A DNA stretch of 64,000 bases, from positions 496,001-560,000 of the forward strand of contig NZ_OZ026541.1 in the NCBI RefSeq assembly GCF_964020175.1. The letters run 5' to 3'. This stretch comes from Candidatus Mesenet endosymbiont of Phosphuga atrata (lineage in GTDB: Bacteria; Pseudomonadota; Alphaproteobacteria; Rickettsiales; Anaplasmataceae). Below, one piece after another: positions 8,813 through 19,210 of this stretch. The notes below the pieces were generated by a model, which did no database searches, was not told the origin of the DNA, and worked only from the letters and a program-made list of their open reading frames with translations. Both the position numbers and the translations under genes were made by a program. Position 1 is the stretch's first letter. Each line of letters begins with the position of its first letter.

Positions 8813-10150
8813 ATGTTGATTCTAAACATGATATATAAACTGTTTATCCTCCTCTCATTTTTTATAATTAGTCAATCAGCTTTTGCACTTGATGCGAGAA
8901 TCAGTCACGAAGAATTGGAAAATGGTATGGAGGTTTATATTATACCAAATCATAGAATTCCAGCAGTAATGCACATGATTTGGTATAAGGTTGGAGGAGC
9001 TGATGATCCAGTTGGCAAGTCGGGGCTTGCTCATTACTTAGAACACTTAATGTTTAAAGGTACTAAAAAATTTAAAGATGTATCTGCCACTATAGGGGAG
9101 ATAGGTGGTCAATTTAATGCTGGAACCTCTGCTGATTTTACTGTGTATTACGAGCTAGTGCAAAAAAGGGACTTGAGTTTAGCTATGGAAATTGAAGCAG
9201 ATAGAATGCGTAATTTAAATATAACAGATGAAGCAGCAGAGAAGGAACGTAATATTGTACTGGAAGAAAGGAAAATGAGGATAGATAATTCCCCTAGAGC
9301 AATACTTAGAGAAGAAATGGAAAGAGCGTTTTACAGAAGTAATTATGGTAGGCCAGTTGCTGGCTTAGAAAATGAAATTAATTCTTTAAATAAAAGTGAT
9401 GCTTTAAGTTTTTACAATAAATATTATTATCCAAACAATGCAATACTTGTAGTTGTTGGTGACGTTGATACCAACAAGGTATTAAGTCTAGCAAAAGAAC
9501 ATTATGGATCTGTAGAATCTGGCCCAGTAGCTAAGCGTTTCCCTGGATCTGAACCAGAGCATAATGCCAACATAGCTGTCACTTTAGATAGTGATGGAGT
9601 ACAGGAGCCTGAGTTATTTGTATGGTATAAAGTTCCAAGCAAGGTAACTGGAAAGAACTATCTAAAAATTAGTTTAATAGCTGACATTTTGGGTGGAGGA
9701 ATGTCTAGCAAGTTATATGAGGACTTAGTTTTAAACAAAAATTTAGCAGTTAGCATTAGTGTGGATTATGATGAAATGGTGTATAATGACAGTGCTATAA
9801 AAGTTTCAATATTACCCAAAAGTGGAGTACAGATACAAGAAATAGAAAATGCATTAAATGAAGCTATTGCTAATTTTATTAATAAAGGTATATCTGATGA
9901 AGAATTGCAAAGTGCAAAATATAGGTATAAAGCTAACAAAATTTATGATTTGGACGATTTAACATCTATAGCTTATTTTTATGGTAGTAATTTAGTCTTG
10001 GGTATTCCAATCGAAAATATAGATATAACTTATAAGGAATTTGATAATATTAGTGTGGATGAGATAAACCCAGAGATTAGTTCTATTTTTACTAAAGCTA
10101 AATTGGTTGGTTATTTACTTCCTAAAGAGGGTGAAAGTAATGCACAATAA
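8813..10150 (+). CDS. M16 family zinc metallopeptidase, exported (active copy)
   Basis: This 445-residue protein has an N-terminal signal sequence (hydrophobic residues ~6-24, ending SAFA). It carries the inverted zinc motif HxxEH as HYLEHLMFKGT (residues ~74-84), so it should be catalytic. It resembles the processing-peptidase / PqqL-like M16 group and probably degrades peptides in the periplasm. The following M16 gene overlaps its end and lacks the zinc motif, the usual arrangement of an active and an inactive subunit forming one heterodimer. Confidence 0.93.
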   Translation: MLILNMIYKLFILLSFFIISQSAFALDARISHEELENGMEVYIIPNHRIPAVMHMIWYKVGGADDPVGKSGLAHYLEHLMFKGTKKFKDVSATIGEIGGQFNAGTSADFTVYYELVQKRDLSLAMEIEADRMRNLNITDEAAEKERNIVLEERKMRIDNSPRAILREEMERAFYRSNYGRPVAGLENEINSLNKSDALSFYNKYYYPNNAILVVVGDVDTNKVLSLAKEHYGSVESGPVAKRFPGSEPEHNANIAVTLDSDGVQEPELFVWYKVPSKVTGKNYLKISLIADILGGGMSSKLYEDLVLNKNLAVSISVDYDEMVYNDSAIKVSILPKSGVQIQEIENALNEAIANFINKGISDEELQSAKYRYKANKIYDLDDLTSIAYFYGSNLVLGIPIENIDITYKEFDNISVDEINPEISSIFTKAKLVGYLLPKEGESNAQ

Positions 10151-11465
10151 ACTACTACTATTTCTTTTACTATTTTTTTGTACAGCATTTCATGCTGGCG
10201 ATGTGAACATTAAAGTAGAAGAAATTACTACCAATAATAATTTTAAGTTTTTATTTGTGGAAAATCATGATTTACCAGTTGTGTCTTTAGATATTACATT
10301 TAAAAACTCTGGTTATGCATATGATGACCAGGAAAAGCAAGGGCTTGCTGCTTTTACTTCTGCATTTCTTCACGAGGGTGCAGGTAATAGTAATGCTTTA
10401 GAATTTGCAAGAAAGCTTGAAAATAAGGGCATTAAATTATCCTCTAATGTCAGTAAAGAATATTTTCATGTCTATTTAAAAACTTTATCCGAAAACTTGC
10501 CTGATGCGATATTTTTACTTAGTGATTATTTACTAAGACCCAATTTTGATGACAATGGTTTTAACAGGGCAAAAGAAATGCAGACTGTCCTAATCAAAAA
10601 GCTTGATAATGATCCTCAGTTTGTAGCAAAAAGTGGATTAAGGAAGTTACTGTTTGGTAAGCATCCTTATGCAAATGCTGAATACGGGTCGCTTGATACT
10701 ATCAAAAATATTACGCAAGATGATGTTCTGCAGTATGTAAAAAGAAATTTTAATCAAGAGAAAATGGTAATTAGCGTTGTAGGCTCTGCAAGCTCGCAAG
10801 AGCTAAGTGAGTTGATTGACAATTATTTATTACAGTTACCTACTAAAGCAGAGAAATCAGTACATAGGGTTGAAAACGCTAACCTTAATTTGGGCAAGAA
10901 TGGTCATGCTTTTATGGATATCCCACAAAGTGTAGTGTTCTTTGGACAAGAAGGAATTGCTATAGATGACCCTAATTACTATAAGGTTTATCTTTTAAAC
11001 TATGCTCTTGGTGGTATGAGCTTAAATTCCGTGTTAATGCATGAATTACGTGACAAACTAGGAATTACATATCATATTAGCACTTTTCTTGATACCAACG
11101 AGCATAGCAACATTTTAAGTGGTGTTTTATATACTGATAATTCTACAGCTGCTCAAGCTATATCGGCTATAAAACAAGTTTTTAACGAAATTAAAGAAAA
11201 AGGAATAAATAGTCAACTGTTTGAAGATGCAAGAATTAATATCATTAATTCGTTTATTTTTTCATTATCAAATAATGATAACATAATTCACTATTTAACG
11301 AAAATGCAGCTGCATAACTTTAATGTAGATTATATCGACAATTATATAAATAATTTTGAAAAAACTACATTAAAAGATGTAAACAATATCTTATATTCTT
11401 CACTGTCTGCTGACAATTTATCGTTCTTTGAAGTAAGTAAAAAGAATAGTTTTATAAGCAATTGA
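10140..11465 (+). CDS. M16 family peptidase-like protein, non-catalytic partner
   Basis: This 441-residue protein has a signal peptide (MHNKLLLFLLLFFCTAFHAG). The region equivalent to HxxEH reads AAFTSAFLHEGAG, so the zinc ligands are lost; the R/Y-type substrate-binding region near residue 300 (LRDKLGITYHIST) is kept. I chose the ATG at 10140, just after GAGGGTGAAAGT, over a TTG-type start 33 bases upstream. It overlaps the active M16 gene by 11 bases. Co-translation with the active subunit supports a heterodimeric protease. Confidence 0.92.
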   Translation: MHNKLLLFLLLFFCTAFHAGDVNIKVEEITTNNNFKFLFVENHDLPVVSLDITFKNSGYAYDDQEKQGLAAFTSAFLHEGAGNSNALEFARKLENKGIKLSSNVSKEYFHVYLKTLSENLPDAIFLLSDYLLRPNFDDNGFNRAKEMQTVLIKKLDNDPQFVAKSGLRKLLFGKHPYANAEYGSLDTIKNITQDDVLQYVKRNFNQEKMVISVVGSASSQELSELIDNYLLQLPTKAEKSVHRVENANLNLGKNGHAFMDIPQSVVFFGQEGIAIDDPNYYKVYLLNYALGGMSLNSVLMHELRDKLGITYHISTFLDTNEHSNILSGVLYTDNSTAAQAISAIKQVFNEIKEKGINSQLFEDARINIINSFIFSLSNNDNIIHYLTKMQLHNFNVDYIDNYINNFEKTTLKDVNNILYSSLSADNLSFFEVSKKNSFISN

Positions 11466-11567
11466 TTTAATTTATACTAGCACGAATTCTATTATTTTCA
11501 CAAATTTAATAGAACTTTCTGAGTTTTTAGACTTTTTCTTAAGTAATAATATTATAAACCCGTTACA

Positions 11568-11870
11568 CTAGCTTTTTTCTACTAAATTGACCTGTGAATT
11601 TGTGCTTTTAAATAATTTATGTATTTTTGCATTCAAACGACTTATCTTACGTGCAGCTGTGTTTTTATGCATCACACCTTTAGTTACGCATCTATGCAAA
11701 TTAGACATAGCACTTTTAAATGCTAACATTGCACTTTCATAGCTACCTGCACTTATCGCATCCATTACTTTTCTAACAGTAGTACGTGTTTTGTTTTTAC
11801 GCATATTGTTAATTAAAGTGCGTTTTTCTATTTTCCTTATCATCTTTTTAGCACTTGCAGTGTTTGCCAT
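11568..11870 (-). CDS. rpsT: 30S ribosomal protein S20
   Basis: This 100-residue, Lys/Arg-rich helical protein binds 16S rRNA. It starts MANTASAKKMIRKIEKRT and contains the family block SAMSNLHRCVTKGVMHKNTAARKISRL (residues ~54-80). The ATG at 11870 gives the usual N-terminus; a TTG 12 bases upstream is possible but adds atypical residues. No strong RBS is seen. Confidence 0.95.
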   Translation of the reverse strand: MANTASAKKMIRKIEKRTLINNMRKNKTRTTVRKVMDAISAGSYESAMLAFKSAMSNLHRCVTKGVMHKNTAARKISRLNAKIHKLFKSTNSQVNLVEKS

Positions 11871-11923
11871 ATTTACAACCAATAAATTATTAAATCCCTC
11901 ATAATTTAATATGAAACATAAAC

Positions 11924-12631
11924 TTAAGTCAATAATATACTTCTTTCTTCAATGGAGTTTTGTAATAAAGTAAGAAAATCCTTCTTAGTAAGCCCAGGAT
12001 ATATAGGTGGCAATATTTCCACTATAACTTTCCCGCAGTTTCTTTGTAGAGACATTATATTTCTTGGCCAAAACAGTCCTGTATTGAGTGCAATAGGTAA
12101 AACCGGTACGGATAAATTTGAATATAGAAACGCAATACCAGATTTATATTCTCTTTTTTGACCAATTGCCACTCTAGTTCCTTCTGGAAATATCACTACA
12201 GTTCTTCCTTCTTTTAAACGAAGTTTTGTGGTTTTAGTCATATTATGTATAACACTACTGCCACCCTTGCGATCAATGAATATCATCTTTAGTGCAAAAA
12301 AATGTAGCCCAATAAAAGGTAGCCAAAGTAACTCTTTTTTTAGGATAAAAACCGTCCGTTTGAATAAAACCATCAAAATGAATGTTTCTAAAGGAGATTG
12401 ATGCTTAGATGCAACTATAAAAGATCTATCTGGAATATTTTCTTTCCCTCTAACTTCATAGGTAATACCACAAATCAATTTCAGCATCAAAAGTACAATT
12501 CTTACAGCAAATGAAGAAAACACAATAATAACTGGTAATGGCATAAGAAGTATAGGCAAGGCAGCTATAGTATATAAAGCTGCCCAAACAACTAGAAATA
12601 AGTTAAAGCTGATATTTCTAATTAAGTTCAT
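11924..12631 (-). CDS. plsC: 1-acyl-sn-glycerol-3-phosphate acyltransferase
   Basis: PlsC acylates lysophosphatidic acid to phosphatidic acid at the inner membrane. The 235-residue protein has one or two N-terminal membrane segments, then the acyltransferase motifs: HQSPLETFI (~76-84, with Glu in place of the usual Asp of HX4D, a known variant) and FPEGTRVAIG (~148-157). It is probably transcribed after the Ulp1-like gene upstream, whose stop is 11 bases away. Confidence 0.93.
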   Translation of the reverse strand: MNLIRNISFNLFLVVWAALYTIAALPILLMPLPVIIVFSSFAVRIVLLMLKLICGITYEVRGKENIPDRSFIVASKHQSPLETFILMVLFKRTVFILKKELLWLPFIGLHFFALKMIFIDRKGGSSVIHNMTKTTKLRLKEGRTVVIFPEGTRVAIGQKREYKSGIAFLYSNLSVPVLPIALNTGLFWPRNIMSLQRNCGKVIVEILPPIYPGLTKKDFLTLLQNSIEERSILLT

Positions 12632-12642
12632 TTTTGGGAAGG

Positions 12643-14040
12643 CTAAACTGTAGTAGTTGTAGTTTCTATAAGAGGAGTTTTTATACCTATAGTCATTTTA
12701 GAATCTGGAGTTTTTCTCAGACAAAGATAAGCGATAGTAGAAACAAACACTAATATCGAAACAGCAAGGCCAGCACCACAAATTTCTTTTCCTATATCTG
12801 TATCACTTCTAGATAAAAAGAAAGCAAAAAATATGATAGCAAACATGCTAGCTACCATTAACCCCATTAATAATCCACACTTCCCTGCTGGTTTATGATC
12901 TTGAGCACTGTTATGTAGTTCTGATTTACTTGATTTGTGCTCATTTGAAATCTCAGACTTAGCGTTTTTTCTCTCTTTTATGTCAAGTATTTTTTCTCTT
13001 TTTCGCTGAACTTGTTGGATTTGTTCTTGATTGAGAAGTGATGTTCCGGTAATAATACCACTCTTAAAAGATGAACATATGCTTTTTAACAAACCTTCAC
13101 TTGCATTTAGTGCTCTCAAAAACGGTTTAACATTCTCATTGTAGTTCTCGTCTCCTCTTTTTATCTTATTTATGCCCTTTTGATTGATAAGAATACTAGT
13201 ATGATAATGAGCCTCCCTAACTTTCTGCCCTCCAACCTCTTCAGTAGGTTTTTTTCCATTATTAGTAAATTCATGCTTAACTTTATTATTAAAATCATCA
13301 ATGATTTTCTGAGATATAATAGAATTTCCAAGCTTGCAAAGTTGATATTTTAATGTTGAGTTGTCATTCAACTTAGTGCTCTTAAGCTGACTGTCTTTTA
13401 AAATTTCAAATAATTTTTCTTTTTTCTTTTCGTTGCTGCTTGCTTCATAAAAAGCTCGTGCTAGTTCCACACTCACAGGTCCACATGAACGACCATCTTG
13501 TTGTATTACATCTTGAGAAACATATATCTGAGCTGCATTTTCTTTTGCAGCATGACGAATAATATCAATAAATTCTTCATCAATAGCTTTTTCTCCTTGA
13601 TCAGTAGGGCGGTCACCGAATTTTGAACCCTGAGGATCAACTACTAAGACGCTTTTCTTATCTTTATGACCATGAAAAAAGTATAAAAACACATAATGCC
13701 CAGCAACTTGTGCTCGGTATCCTTCATCACAATGAGGTATCCCCCTAATAAAACATACAGGCAATTTTGTTTCTTCAAGCAGCTGAAATGCTTGCTTGAA
13801 TTCTTTATTTACTGCTTCTTTTATAAGTTTTTGATCCTTTTGTTGATTTAGTTCAAATCCATACGCTTCAACACTACTCTCGCTTTGTACTGCAATAATT
13901 GCACTTGCTTTTTTATCAATGTATTCTTTAGCAGTAATATCGCTAAGTGATGCTTTCATGATTTCAGGAGTGTACCAGTCTTTCAAAAAGTTAACTTGGG
14001 AATTTAAGTTATTATTTATAAATTGACCACCACCATTCAT
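12643..14040 (-). CDS. Ulp1-like (clan CE) cysteine protease with C-terminal membrane hairpin, copy A
   Basis: This 465-residue protein has what looks like a complete clan CE catalytic set: His115 (GHYVFLYFF), Asp135 (VLVVDPQGSKFG), Gln180 and Cys186 (DVIQQDGRSCGP). Clan CE enzymes (Ulp1/SENP, YopJ, bacterial deubiquitinases) remove SUMO, NEDD8 or ubiquitin, or act as acetyltransferases; which applies here is not visible. A middle region (~200-330) is shared with the neighbouring paralogue, then a charged linker and two hydrophobic helices (~393-412 and ~422-442) close together near the C-terminus. That layout suggests anchoring in a membrane with the enzyme on one face, possibly the host vacuole; this is inference. 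No G-tract RBS precedes this copy. Confidence 0.8.
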   Translation of the reverse strand: MNGGGQFINNNLNSQVNFLKDWYTPEIMKASLSDITAKEYIDKKASAIIAVQSESSVEAYGFELNQQKDQKLIKEAVNKEFKQAFQLLEETKLPVCFIRGIPHCDEGYRAQVAGHYVFLYFFHGHKDKKSVLVVDPQGSKFGDRPTDQGEKAIDEEFIDIIRHAAKENAAQIYVSQDVIQQDGRSCGPVSVELARAFYEASSNEKKKEKLFEILKDSQLKSTKLNDNSTLKYQLCKLGNSIISQKIIDDFNNKVKHEFTNNGKKPTEEVGGQKVREAHYHTSILINQKGINKIKRGDENYNENVKPFLRALNASEGLLKSICSSFKSGIITGTSLLNQEQIQQVQRKREKILDIKERKNAKSEISNEHKSSKSELHNSAQDHKPAGKCGLLMGLMVASMFAIIFFAFFLSRSDTDIGKEICGAGLAVSILVFVSTIAYLCLRKTPDSKMTIGIKTPLIETTTTTV

Positions 14041-14152
14041 AACAAAACCAATAGCTACTATACCGGAAATAATATCATTTATTTATTAAAAAAGCAACCA
14101 TTTTTGAAACTCTTATTTCTGCAGATGAAGAAGTATTAATTATATAAAGTAA

Positions 14153-15691
14153 CTAATTATAACTCTTAGTTTGTTGTAGCTCAGCTTGTATATTTGGATC
14201 ATCTATCTTAGGTGCTACTTTTTGTTCCTTATTTTTTACAAAACATACAACAGAAATAGTGCAGACAAGCGTTATTGATGAAGTAGCCAGAATACCTATA
14301 TTTATCATTTTCCCTATACTCATACCATTATTACCTGTAAGTAATAACATGGAAGATAAGATAGAACCAGAAATACAGACAGCAATCAGTAATGTTAAGC
14401 AAGGATTGAATTTTTGCAAGCATTCTTCACTCTGAATTTCTGTGTATTCATTGTGATCTTCATCAGCAATCCGTTTTATATTCTTTCTAGTATGTTGATG
14501 ATCTCTTTTTTCCTCATTGCTTAATTGTGTGTATGGATTTTTTATTTGCCCATCGGCTAACTGAAGTGTAACCCTTTTATTATCTTTTTTTATTAGTGAC
14601 TTTTTTCTCTTATCTTTCTTTTTGCCTTTAGCTTCTGGTGTGTCTACTGCATTTTTTGAAGTTTTTACCTGATCAAGTATTTCAGCACCAGTAATAATCC
14701 CGCTTTTAAAAGATGGACATAATTTTTCTAGATCTAGTAGATTTGGATCTGCACCTAATTTTATAAGAAAGGGCTTGATATGGGATATAAAGTAACTTTC
14801 CTTTAAATACTTTTTCTTTTTGTCAACAGAGGCAGTAGTGTTGTGATGTTTTTCTCTAGTCTTCTCCCCACCAACATCTTCATGATTACCATCAACAAAT
14901 GTAACTGGTTCTTTTATACTAAAATCATCAATTACGTTCTGAGGTATAATATCAGTGCCAAGTTTACAGAGCCTATAAAGTTGCTTTGATGTAAAATAGT
15001 CGAAAAGGCCAGGCTTAGGTTCGTTTTTTTTCAAAATCTCAAACAATCTTTCTTTTTTTCCTTCATCACTATCTATTTCATAAAAAGCTCGAACTAACTC
15101 TACACATATTGGCCCACAAGAACGGCCATCTTGTTGTATGACATCTTCAGAAACATACAACTTAGCTCCACTTTTTTTCGCAGCATAATAGATAATATCA
15201 ACAAATTCTTCATCAATAGCTTTTTCGTTTTGATCGGTGCCGAACTTTGATCCTTGAGGATCAATTATCAGAACACTTTTCTTATGATTGTGGTTACGGA
15301 AAAAGTATAAAAATATGTAATGCTCAGTAATTTTTTCTTCATATCCTTCATCATAATGAGGAATACTTCTAATGAAGCATACTGAAAGTTTTGTTTGCTT
15401 AAGAAGCATAAGTGCCTGACTAAACTCTTCACTTACCACATTTTTTATAAATTCTTTATCTGACTCCTTATCGTTGTTTGATTCATAAGCTTCACTTTGT
15501 ACGATAATAATTGCATTTGCTTCCTTATTAGCATATTCATTAGTAGTAATATCCCCAAGTGAAGCTTTTATAAATTCAGAATCATACCAACCAAAGAGAG
15601 ATTTCGGCTTTGGTGGAGATGTTATATGTGTTTTACCTTCTTTATTACTGAAAAACTCTATATCTATTTCAGCTGCACTCCCCCCAGGCAT
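14153..15691 (-). CDS. Ulp1-like (clan CE) cysteine protease with C-terminal membrane hairpin, copy B
   Basis: This 512-residue paralogue of the adjacent gene has the same catalytic pattern: His124 (EHYIFLYFF), Asp144 (VLIIDPQGSKFG), Gln186 and Cys192 (DVIQQDGRSCGP). The shared SFKSGIITG block lies near residue 339. Two hydrophobic segments (~432-454 and ~463-485) end the protein, preceded by a Lys-rich stretch. The N-terminus is Gly/Ser-rich with no signal peptide, as for a type IV secretion substrate. The start ATG has a G-tract RBS (rc TTTAGGGGGAAAT). The two genes are separated by 112 bases and probably arose by tandem duplication followed by marked divergence. Confidence 0.8.
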   Translation of the reverse strand: MPGGSAAEIDIEFFSNKEGKTHITSPPKPKSLFGWYDSEFIKASLGDITTNEYANKEANAIIIVQSEAYESNNDKESDKEFIKNVVSEEFSQALMLLKQTKLSVCFIRSIPHYDEGYEEKITEHYIFLYFFRNHNHKKSVLIIDPQGSKFGTDQNEKAIDEEFVDIIYYAAKKSGAKLYVSEDVIQQDGRSCGPICVELVRAFYEIDSDEGKKERLFEILKKNEPKPGLFDYFTSKQLYRLCKLGTDIIPQNVIDDFSIKEPVTFVDGNHEDVGGEKTREKHHNTTASVDKKKKYLKESYFISHIKPFLIKLGADPNLLDLEKLCPSFKSGIITGAEILDQVKTSKNAVDTPEAKGKKKDKRKKSLIKKDNKRVTLQLADGQIKNPYTQLSNEEKRDHQHTRKNIKRIADEDHNEYTEIQSEECLQKFNPCLTLLIAVCISGSILSSMLLLTGNNGMSIGKMINIGILATSSITLVCTISVVCFVKNKEQKVAPKIDDPNIQAELQQTKSYN

Positions 15692-15743
15692 ATTTCCCCC
15701 TAAACAATGTCTTATAACTATATAGTTCTTTTAAAAAAAGCAA

Positions 15744-16658
15744 TTATATTGGCTTTTCTTTAGCCAGTGGATGTAACTTAAGTAAGATATTTTTAAGTTT
15801 TTCATTAGCAACATGAGTGTATATTTGTGTGGTAGATATGCTGCTGTGCCCTAGCATTTTTTGAATAAAAATAATATCAGCGCCATTATTAAGTAAGTGA
15901 GTGGCAAAGGAATGCCTAATAACGTGTGGGGAGACTTTTTTCTCATCTATAGCACATTTTCTTGCTAAGTCTTTAAGTAGCTGGCCTATGCGTTGTCTAG
16001 TGATTGGATTGTCAAACTTATCTCCGGGAAATAACCACTTTGATTCTTGATTATTTGTGATAAATTTTGCTCGAATAGTGAGATATTTATTAATGCTGTT
16101 AATTGCTGTTTCGTTCAATAAAACTAACCTTTCTTTCTCTCCTTTTCCTTTTATTATAATGTAACTGCACTTTTCGCCATTACTAATTGCTGCTAAAGTC
16201 TCATCAAGCTTAATACTTATCAGTTCAGAAATCCTCATTCCAGAAGAGTAAAGAACATTCACAATTACGTTTAATCTTGCTTCATAATTTGAAGTCAGCA
16301 ATTTGTTTACTTCATCTATGCTTAGATATTTCGGTAATGGCCGATGTGATTTAGGTACGATAAGCTTAATTGTTGGGTTATAATCTATTACTTCATCACT
16401 ACATAAGAAACGATAGAAATGCTTAATAGATGATATTTTCCTCTGTACTGAGCTAATTTTATAACCCTGTTTACGCAAAAAACTTATATAGGCACGTAAA
16501 TTTTCTGTACTTGCTCGTACTAAATTAATATTCTTTGCGGATAAAAAATCAATTAATCCCAGCAAGTCCAGCCTATAAGCATCTAACGTGTTTTGTGTTA
16601 CGTATTTTTCCGCAACTAATGCCTCTAAAAAAGACTCTAAATAAAATTTATCTTTCAT
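15744..16658 (-). CDS. xerD: Tyrosine recombinase XerC/XerD
   Basis: Site-specific recombinase resolving chromosome dimers at dif. The 304-residue protein has an N-terminal SAM-like core-binding domain (~1-85). The catalytic residues are all present: Arg in SSGMRISELISI, Lys in the GKGEKERLV hairpin, HVIRHSFATHLLNNG, LGHSSISTTQIYTH with the nucleophile Tyr. I chose the ATG at 16658; a GTG lies immediately upstream. XerD is slightly preferred over XerC by length and the HVIRHSFATHLL block, but the two cannot be firmly separated here. Confidence 0.92.
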   Translation of the reverse strand: MKDKFYLESFLEALVAEKYVTQNTLDAYRLDLLGLIDFLSAKNINLVRASTENLRAYISFLRKQGYKISSVQRKISSIKHFYRFLCSDEVIDYNPTIKLIVPKSHRPLPKYLSIDEVNKLLTSNYEARLNVIVNVLYSSGMRISELISIKLDETLAAISNGEKCSYIIIKGKGEKERLVLLNETAINSINKYLTIRAKFITNNQESKWLFPGDKFDNPITRQRIGQLLKDLARKCAIDEKKVSPHVIRHSFATHLLNNGADIIFIQKMLGHSSISTTQIYTHVANEKLKNILLKLHPLAKEKPI

Positions 16659-16882
16659 CACGATTATTCAGAAAACTTAAACTTCAAAATATATAAAGTT
16701 AAAAATCTTTTTAAGAAGGTATATAGCATCTTTCTTCTCCTTAAAATATTATTTTCTTCTTTATTGTCAGCATTGACTAATCTTTAAAGACAGAATTTTA
16801 GCAAATTTAAAAAGGCATTTCATCTTCAACTTATTTTTAACGCTTATATGGTAAGTATAATATGTTATTTAGGAGTGCATTA

Positions 16883-19138
16883 GTGATATCTAAAAATCTC
16901 GAATTTAGCTTATATAGAGCATTAACTATTGCTTGTGATTTAAAACATCAATACGCTAAACTTGAACATTTGTTACTTGCTCTTACAGAAGATATAGATG
17001 TTAAGAAAATCTTATATAAGTGTAATGTTGAAATAAGTGAGCTAAGAAATAATATTGTGAATTTTCTCCAGCATGAAGACAGAATGGTAGTTGAATATGA
17101 CTTAGCTACTATTAAACCTGATTTTGCATTTCAACGTGTAATACATAGGGCTATTATACATGCTCATGGTTTGGGAAAAAGGGAAGTTGATGGTACTAAC
17201 GTGCTTGTTGAGGTGCTTTCTGAGTGCCATTTGCTAAAAGCAAATTTTCTACATGAATATAATTTAGACCTAAGTGATATTATTAATACCGCATCTAGTA
17301 TATTACATTGTAATGAAGAATCTGGTGTCGATTATTTTGATCAAAAACAATCTACTACTACTGAAGATAATGCGCTACTTAAAGATGACGAAAGCCTGCA
17401 AGCCTATTGCGTCAATCTGAATCATCAAGCAAAAGATGAAAAAATAGATAGTGTAATTGGGCGCACATATGAGCTTAATAGAACTATTGAAATTTTGCTA
17501 AGACATAAAAAAAGTAATCCTATATACGTGGGTGATCCTGGTGTTGGCAAAACCGCTATTGTTGAAGGCTTAGTTTTAAAAATAATTAAAGGTGATGTTC
17601 CAGATCCTCTAAGATTTAGTACAGTTTATTCTCTTGATATAGGATGTCTGCTTGCAGGAACACGCTATCGTGGGGATTTTGAAGAGCGTGTTAAGTCTGT
17701 AATAAAAGCAATCGAAGTAAGGCCAAATGCTATACTTTTTATTGATGAGATACATACAATAATTGGTGCTGGTTCAACAAGTGGTGGATTTCTCGATGCT
17801 AGTAATTTACTTAAACCAGCTTTAGCTCGTGGTACATTACGCTGCATAGGAGCGACTACTTATAAAGAATATAATAATAGTTTTGAGAAGGATCGAGCAC
17901 TTGCCAGGAGATTTCAAAAAATAGATATTAAAGCATCTCCTATTCTAGAAACAATAAAGATATTACATGGTATTAAGCCTCATTATGAAGCTTATCATGG
18001 TGTATATTATACCAATCAGGCAATAAAATTAGCTGCTGAGTTATCAAGTAGATATATCTCTGATAGAGTGTTGCCAGACAAAGCTGTGGATGTCATTGAT
18101 GAAGCTGGTGCATATTGTAAATTACTAAATACTCGGAGAAGGATGGTAACTGCAAAAGACATTGAGAATGTTATAACGAAGATCTCTGGTGTGCCATGCA
18201 ACCAACTAACATTTAATGATCAGAAAAAAATTAAGTCCTTAGAAAAAAAATTAAAAAATCTTGTCTTTGGTCAAGATGAGGCAATTGATTGTCTTATTAA
18301 TTCCATTAAAATAGCAAAGTCAGGTCTTGGTAATGAAAATAAACCATTGGCAAGCTATTTATTTGCTGGACCAACAGGAGTTGGAAAAACTGAACTTGCT
18401 AAACAATTAGCAGAAAATACAGGCATGAAGTTCATACGTTTTGATATGTCTGAATATATGGAGCCTCACACTGTATCAAGGATTATAGGATCTCCACCTG
18501 GATATGTAGGATACGATAACGGAGGACTTCTTACCGATGCTGTTGCTAAAAATCAGCATAGCGTGCTACTGCTTGATGAGATAGAAAAAGCCCATTATAG
18601 CATATATAATATACTGCTACAGATGATGGATTACGGTTGTGTTACTGATACTTATGGACGTAAAGTTAATTTCTGTAATGTAATTTTAATCATGACAACA
18701 AATGCTGGAACTTTCGAATTAAGCAAGAATTCTGTTGGTTTTGATAGGGATAAAAATTTTAATATTGATTCCAGTAAGAAAGCTATGGAAAGGGTATTTA
18801 CTCCTGAGTTTCGTAATCGTTTAGATGCTGTTGTATCATTTTCCCACTTAAAGCCTGAAATTATTACCTGCATAATAGATAAGTTTATTTCACAACTTAA
18901 GGTTCAACTTATGAAAAAAAGAATTAAATGTGAAATTGATGATGAAGCAAGGCATTATCTAGCAAGAATTGGCTATAATGAAGAGTTAGGAGCTCGTCCA
19001 ATAGAAAGAGTAATAACCAAGGAGATAAAGGAGCAAATTGCAGATGAAATATTATCTGGGAGATTATCAAAAGGGAAAAAGTTAAATATTGTTATGAATG
19101 ATAAACAAAGTGCCGTTGCATTTAAGATAAGCGATTAA
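16883..19138 (+). CDS. clpA: ATP-dependent Clp protease ATP-binding subunit
   Basis: ClpA is the AAA+ unfoldase that feeds ClpP. The 751-residue protein has an N-domain (~1-140, [16 protein letters not shown] and LEHLLLAL), AAA1 with [13 protein letters not shown] and [15 protein letters not shown], and AAA2 with [13 protein letters not shown] and [20 protein letters not shown], without the long ClpB middle coiled coil. I chose the GTG at 16883: AGGAG lies 7 bases upstream and the resulting start, [13 protein letters not shown], aligns with the E. coli N-terminus. An ATG at 16862 in the same frame would add seven residues. Confidence 0.95.
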   Translation: MISKNLEFSLYRALTIACDLKHQYAKLEHLLLALTEDIDVKKILYKCNVEISELRNNIVNFLQHEDRMVVEYDLATIKPDFAFQRVIHRAIIHAHGLGKREVDGTNVLVEVLSECHLLKANFLHEYNLDLSDIINTASSILHCNEESGVDYFDQKQSTTTEDNALLKDDESLQAYCVNLNHQAKDEKIDSVIGRTYELNRTIEILLRHKKSNPIYVGDPGVGKTAIVEGLVLKIIKGDVPDPLRFSTVYSLDIGCLLAGTRYRGDFEERVKSVIKAIEVRPNAILFIDEIHTIIGAGSTSGGFLDASNLLKPALARGTLRCIGATTYKEYNNSFEKDRALARRFQKIDIKASPILETIKILHGIKPHYEAYHGVYYTNQAIKLAAELSSRYISDRVLPDKAVDVIDEAGAYCKLLNTRRRMVTAKDIENVITKISGVPCNQLTFNDQKKIKSLEKKLKNLVFGQDEAIDCLINSIKIAKSGLGNENKPLASYLFAGPTGVGKTELAKQLAENTGMKFIRFDMSEYMEPHTVSRIIGSPPGYVGYDNGGLLTDAVAKNQHSVLLLDEIEKAHYSIYNILLQMMDYGCVTDTYGRKVNFCNVILIMTTNAGTFELSKNSVGFDRDKNFNIDSSKKAMERVFTPEFRNRLDAVVSFSHLKPEIITCIIDKFISQLKVQLMKKRIKCEIDDEARHYLARIGYNEELGARPIERVITKEIKEQIADEILSGRLSKGKKLNIVMNDKQSAVAFKISD

Positions 19139-19210
19139 TTAATATAAGATTGATTTTAAGTTATGCTCTTGATACAGTTCAGTTCATGAAAAAGTAAATT
19201 TCCAAATAAA

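Noticed and set aside
12643-15691. cifA/cifB-type cytoplasmic incompatibility pair
   Set aside because: Both genes are Ulp1-like paralogues of each other; there is no CifA-like partner, no PD-(D/E)XK nuclease domain, and the proteins are far shorter than CifB.
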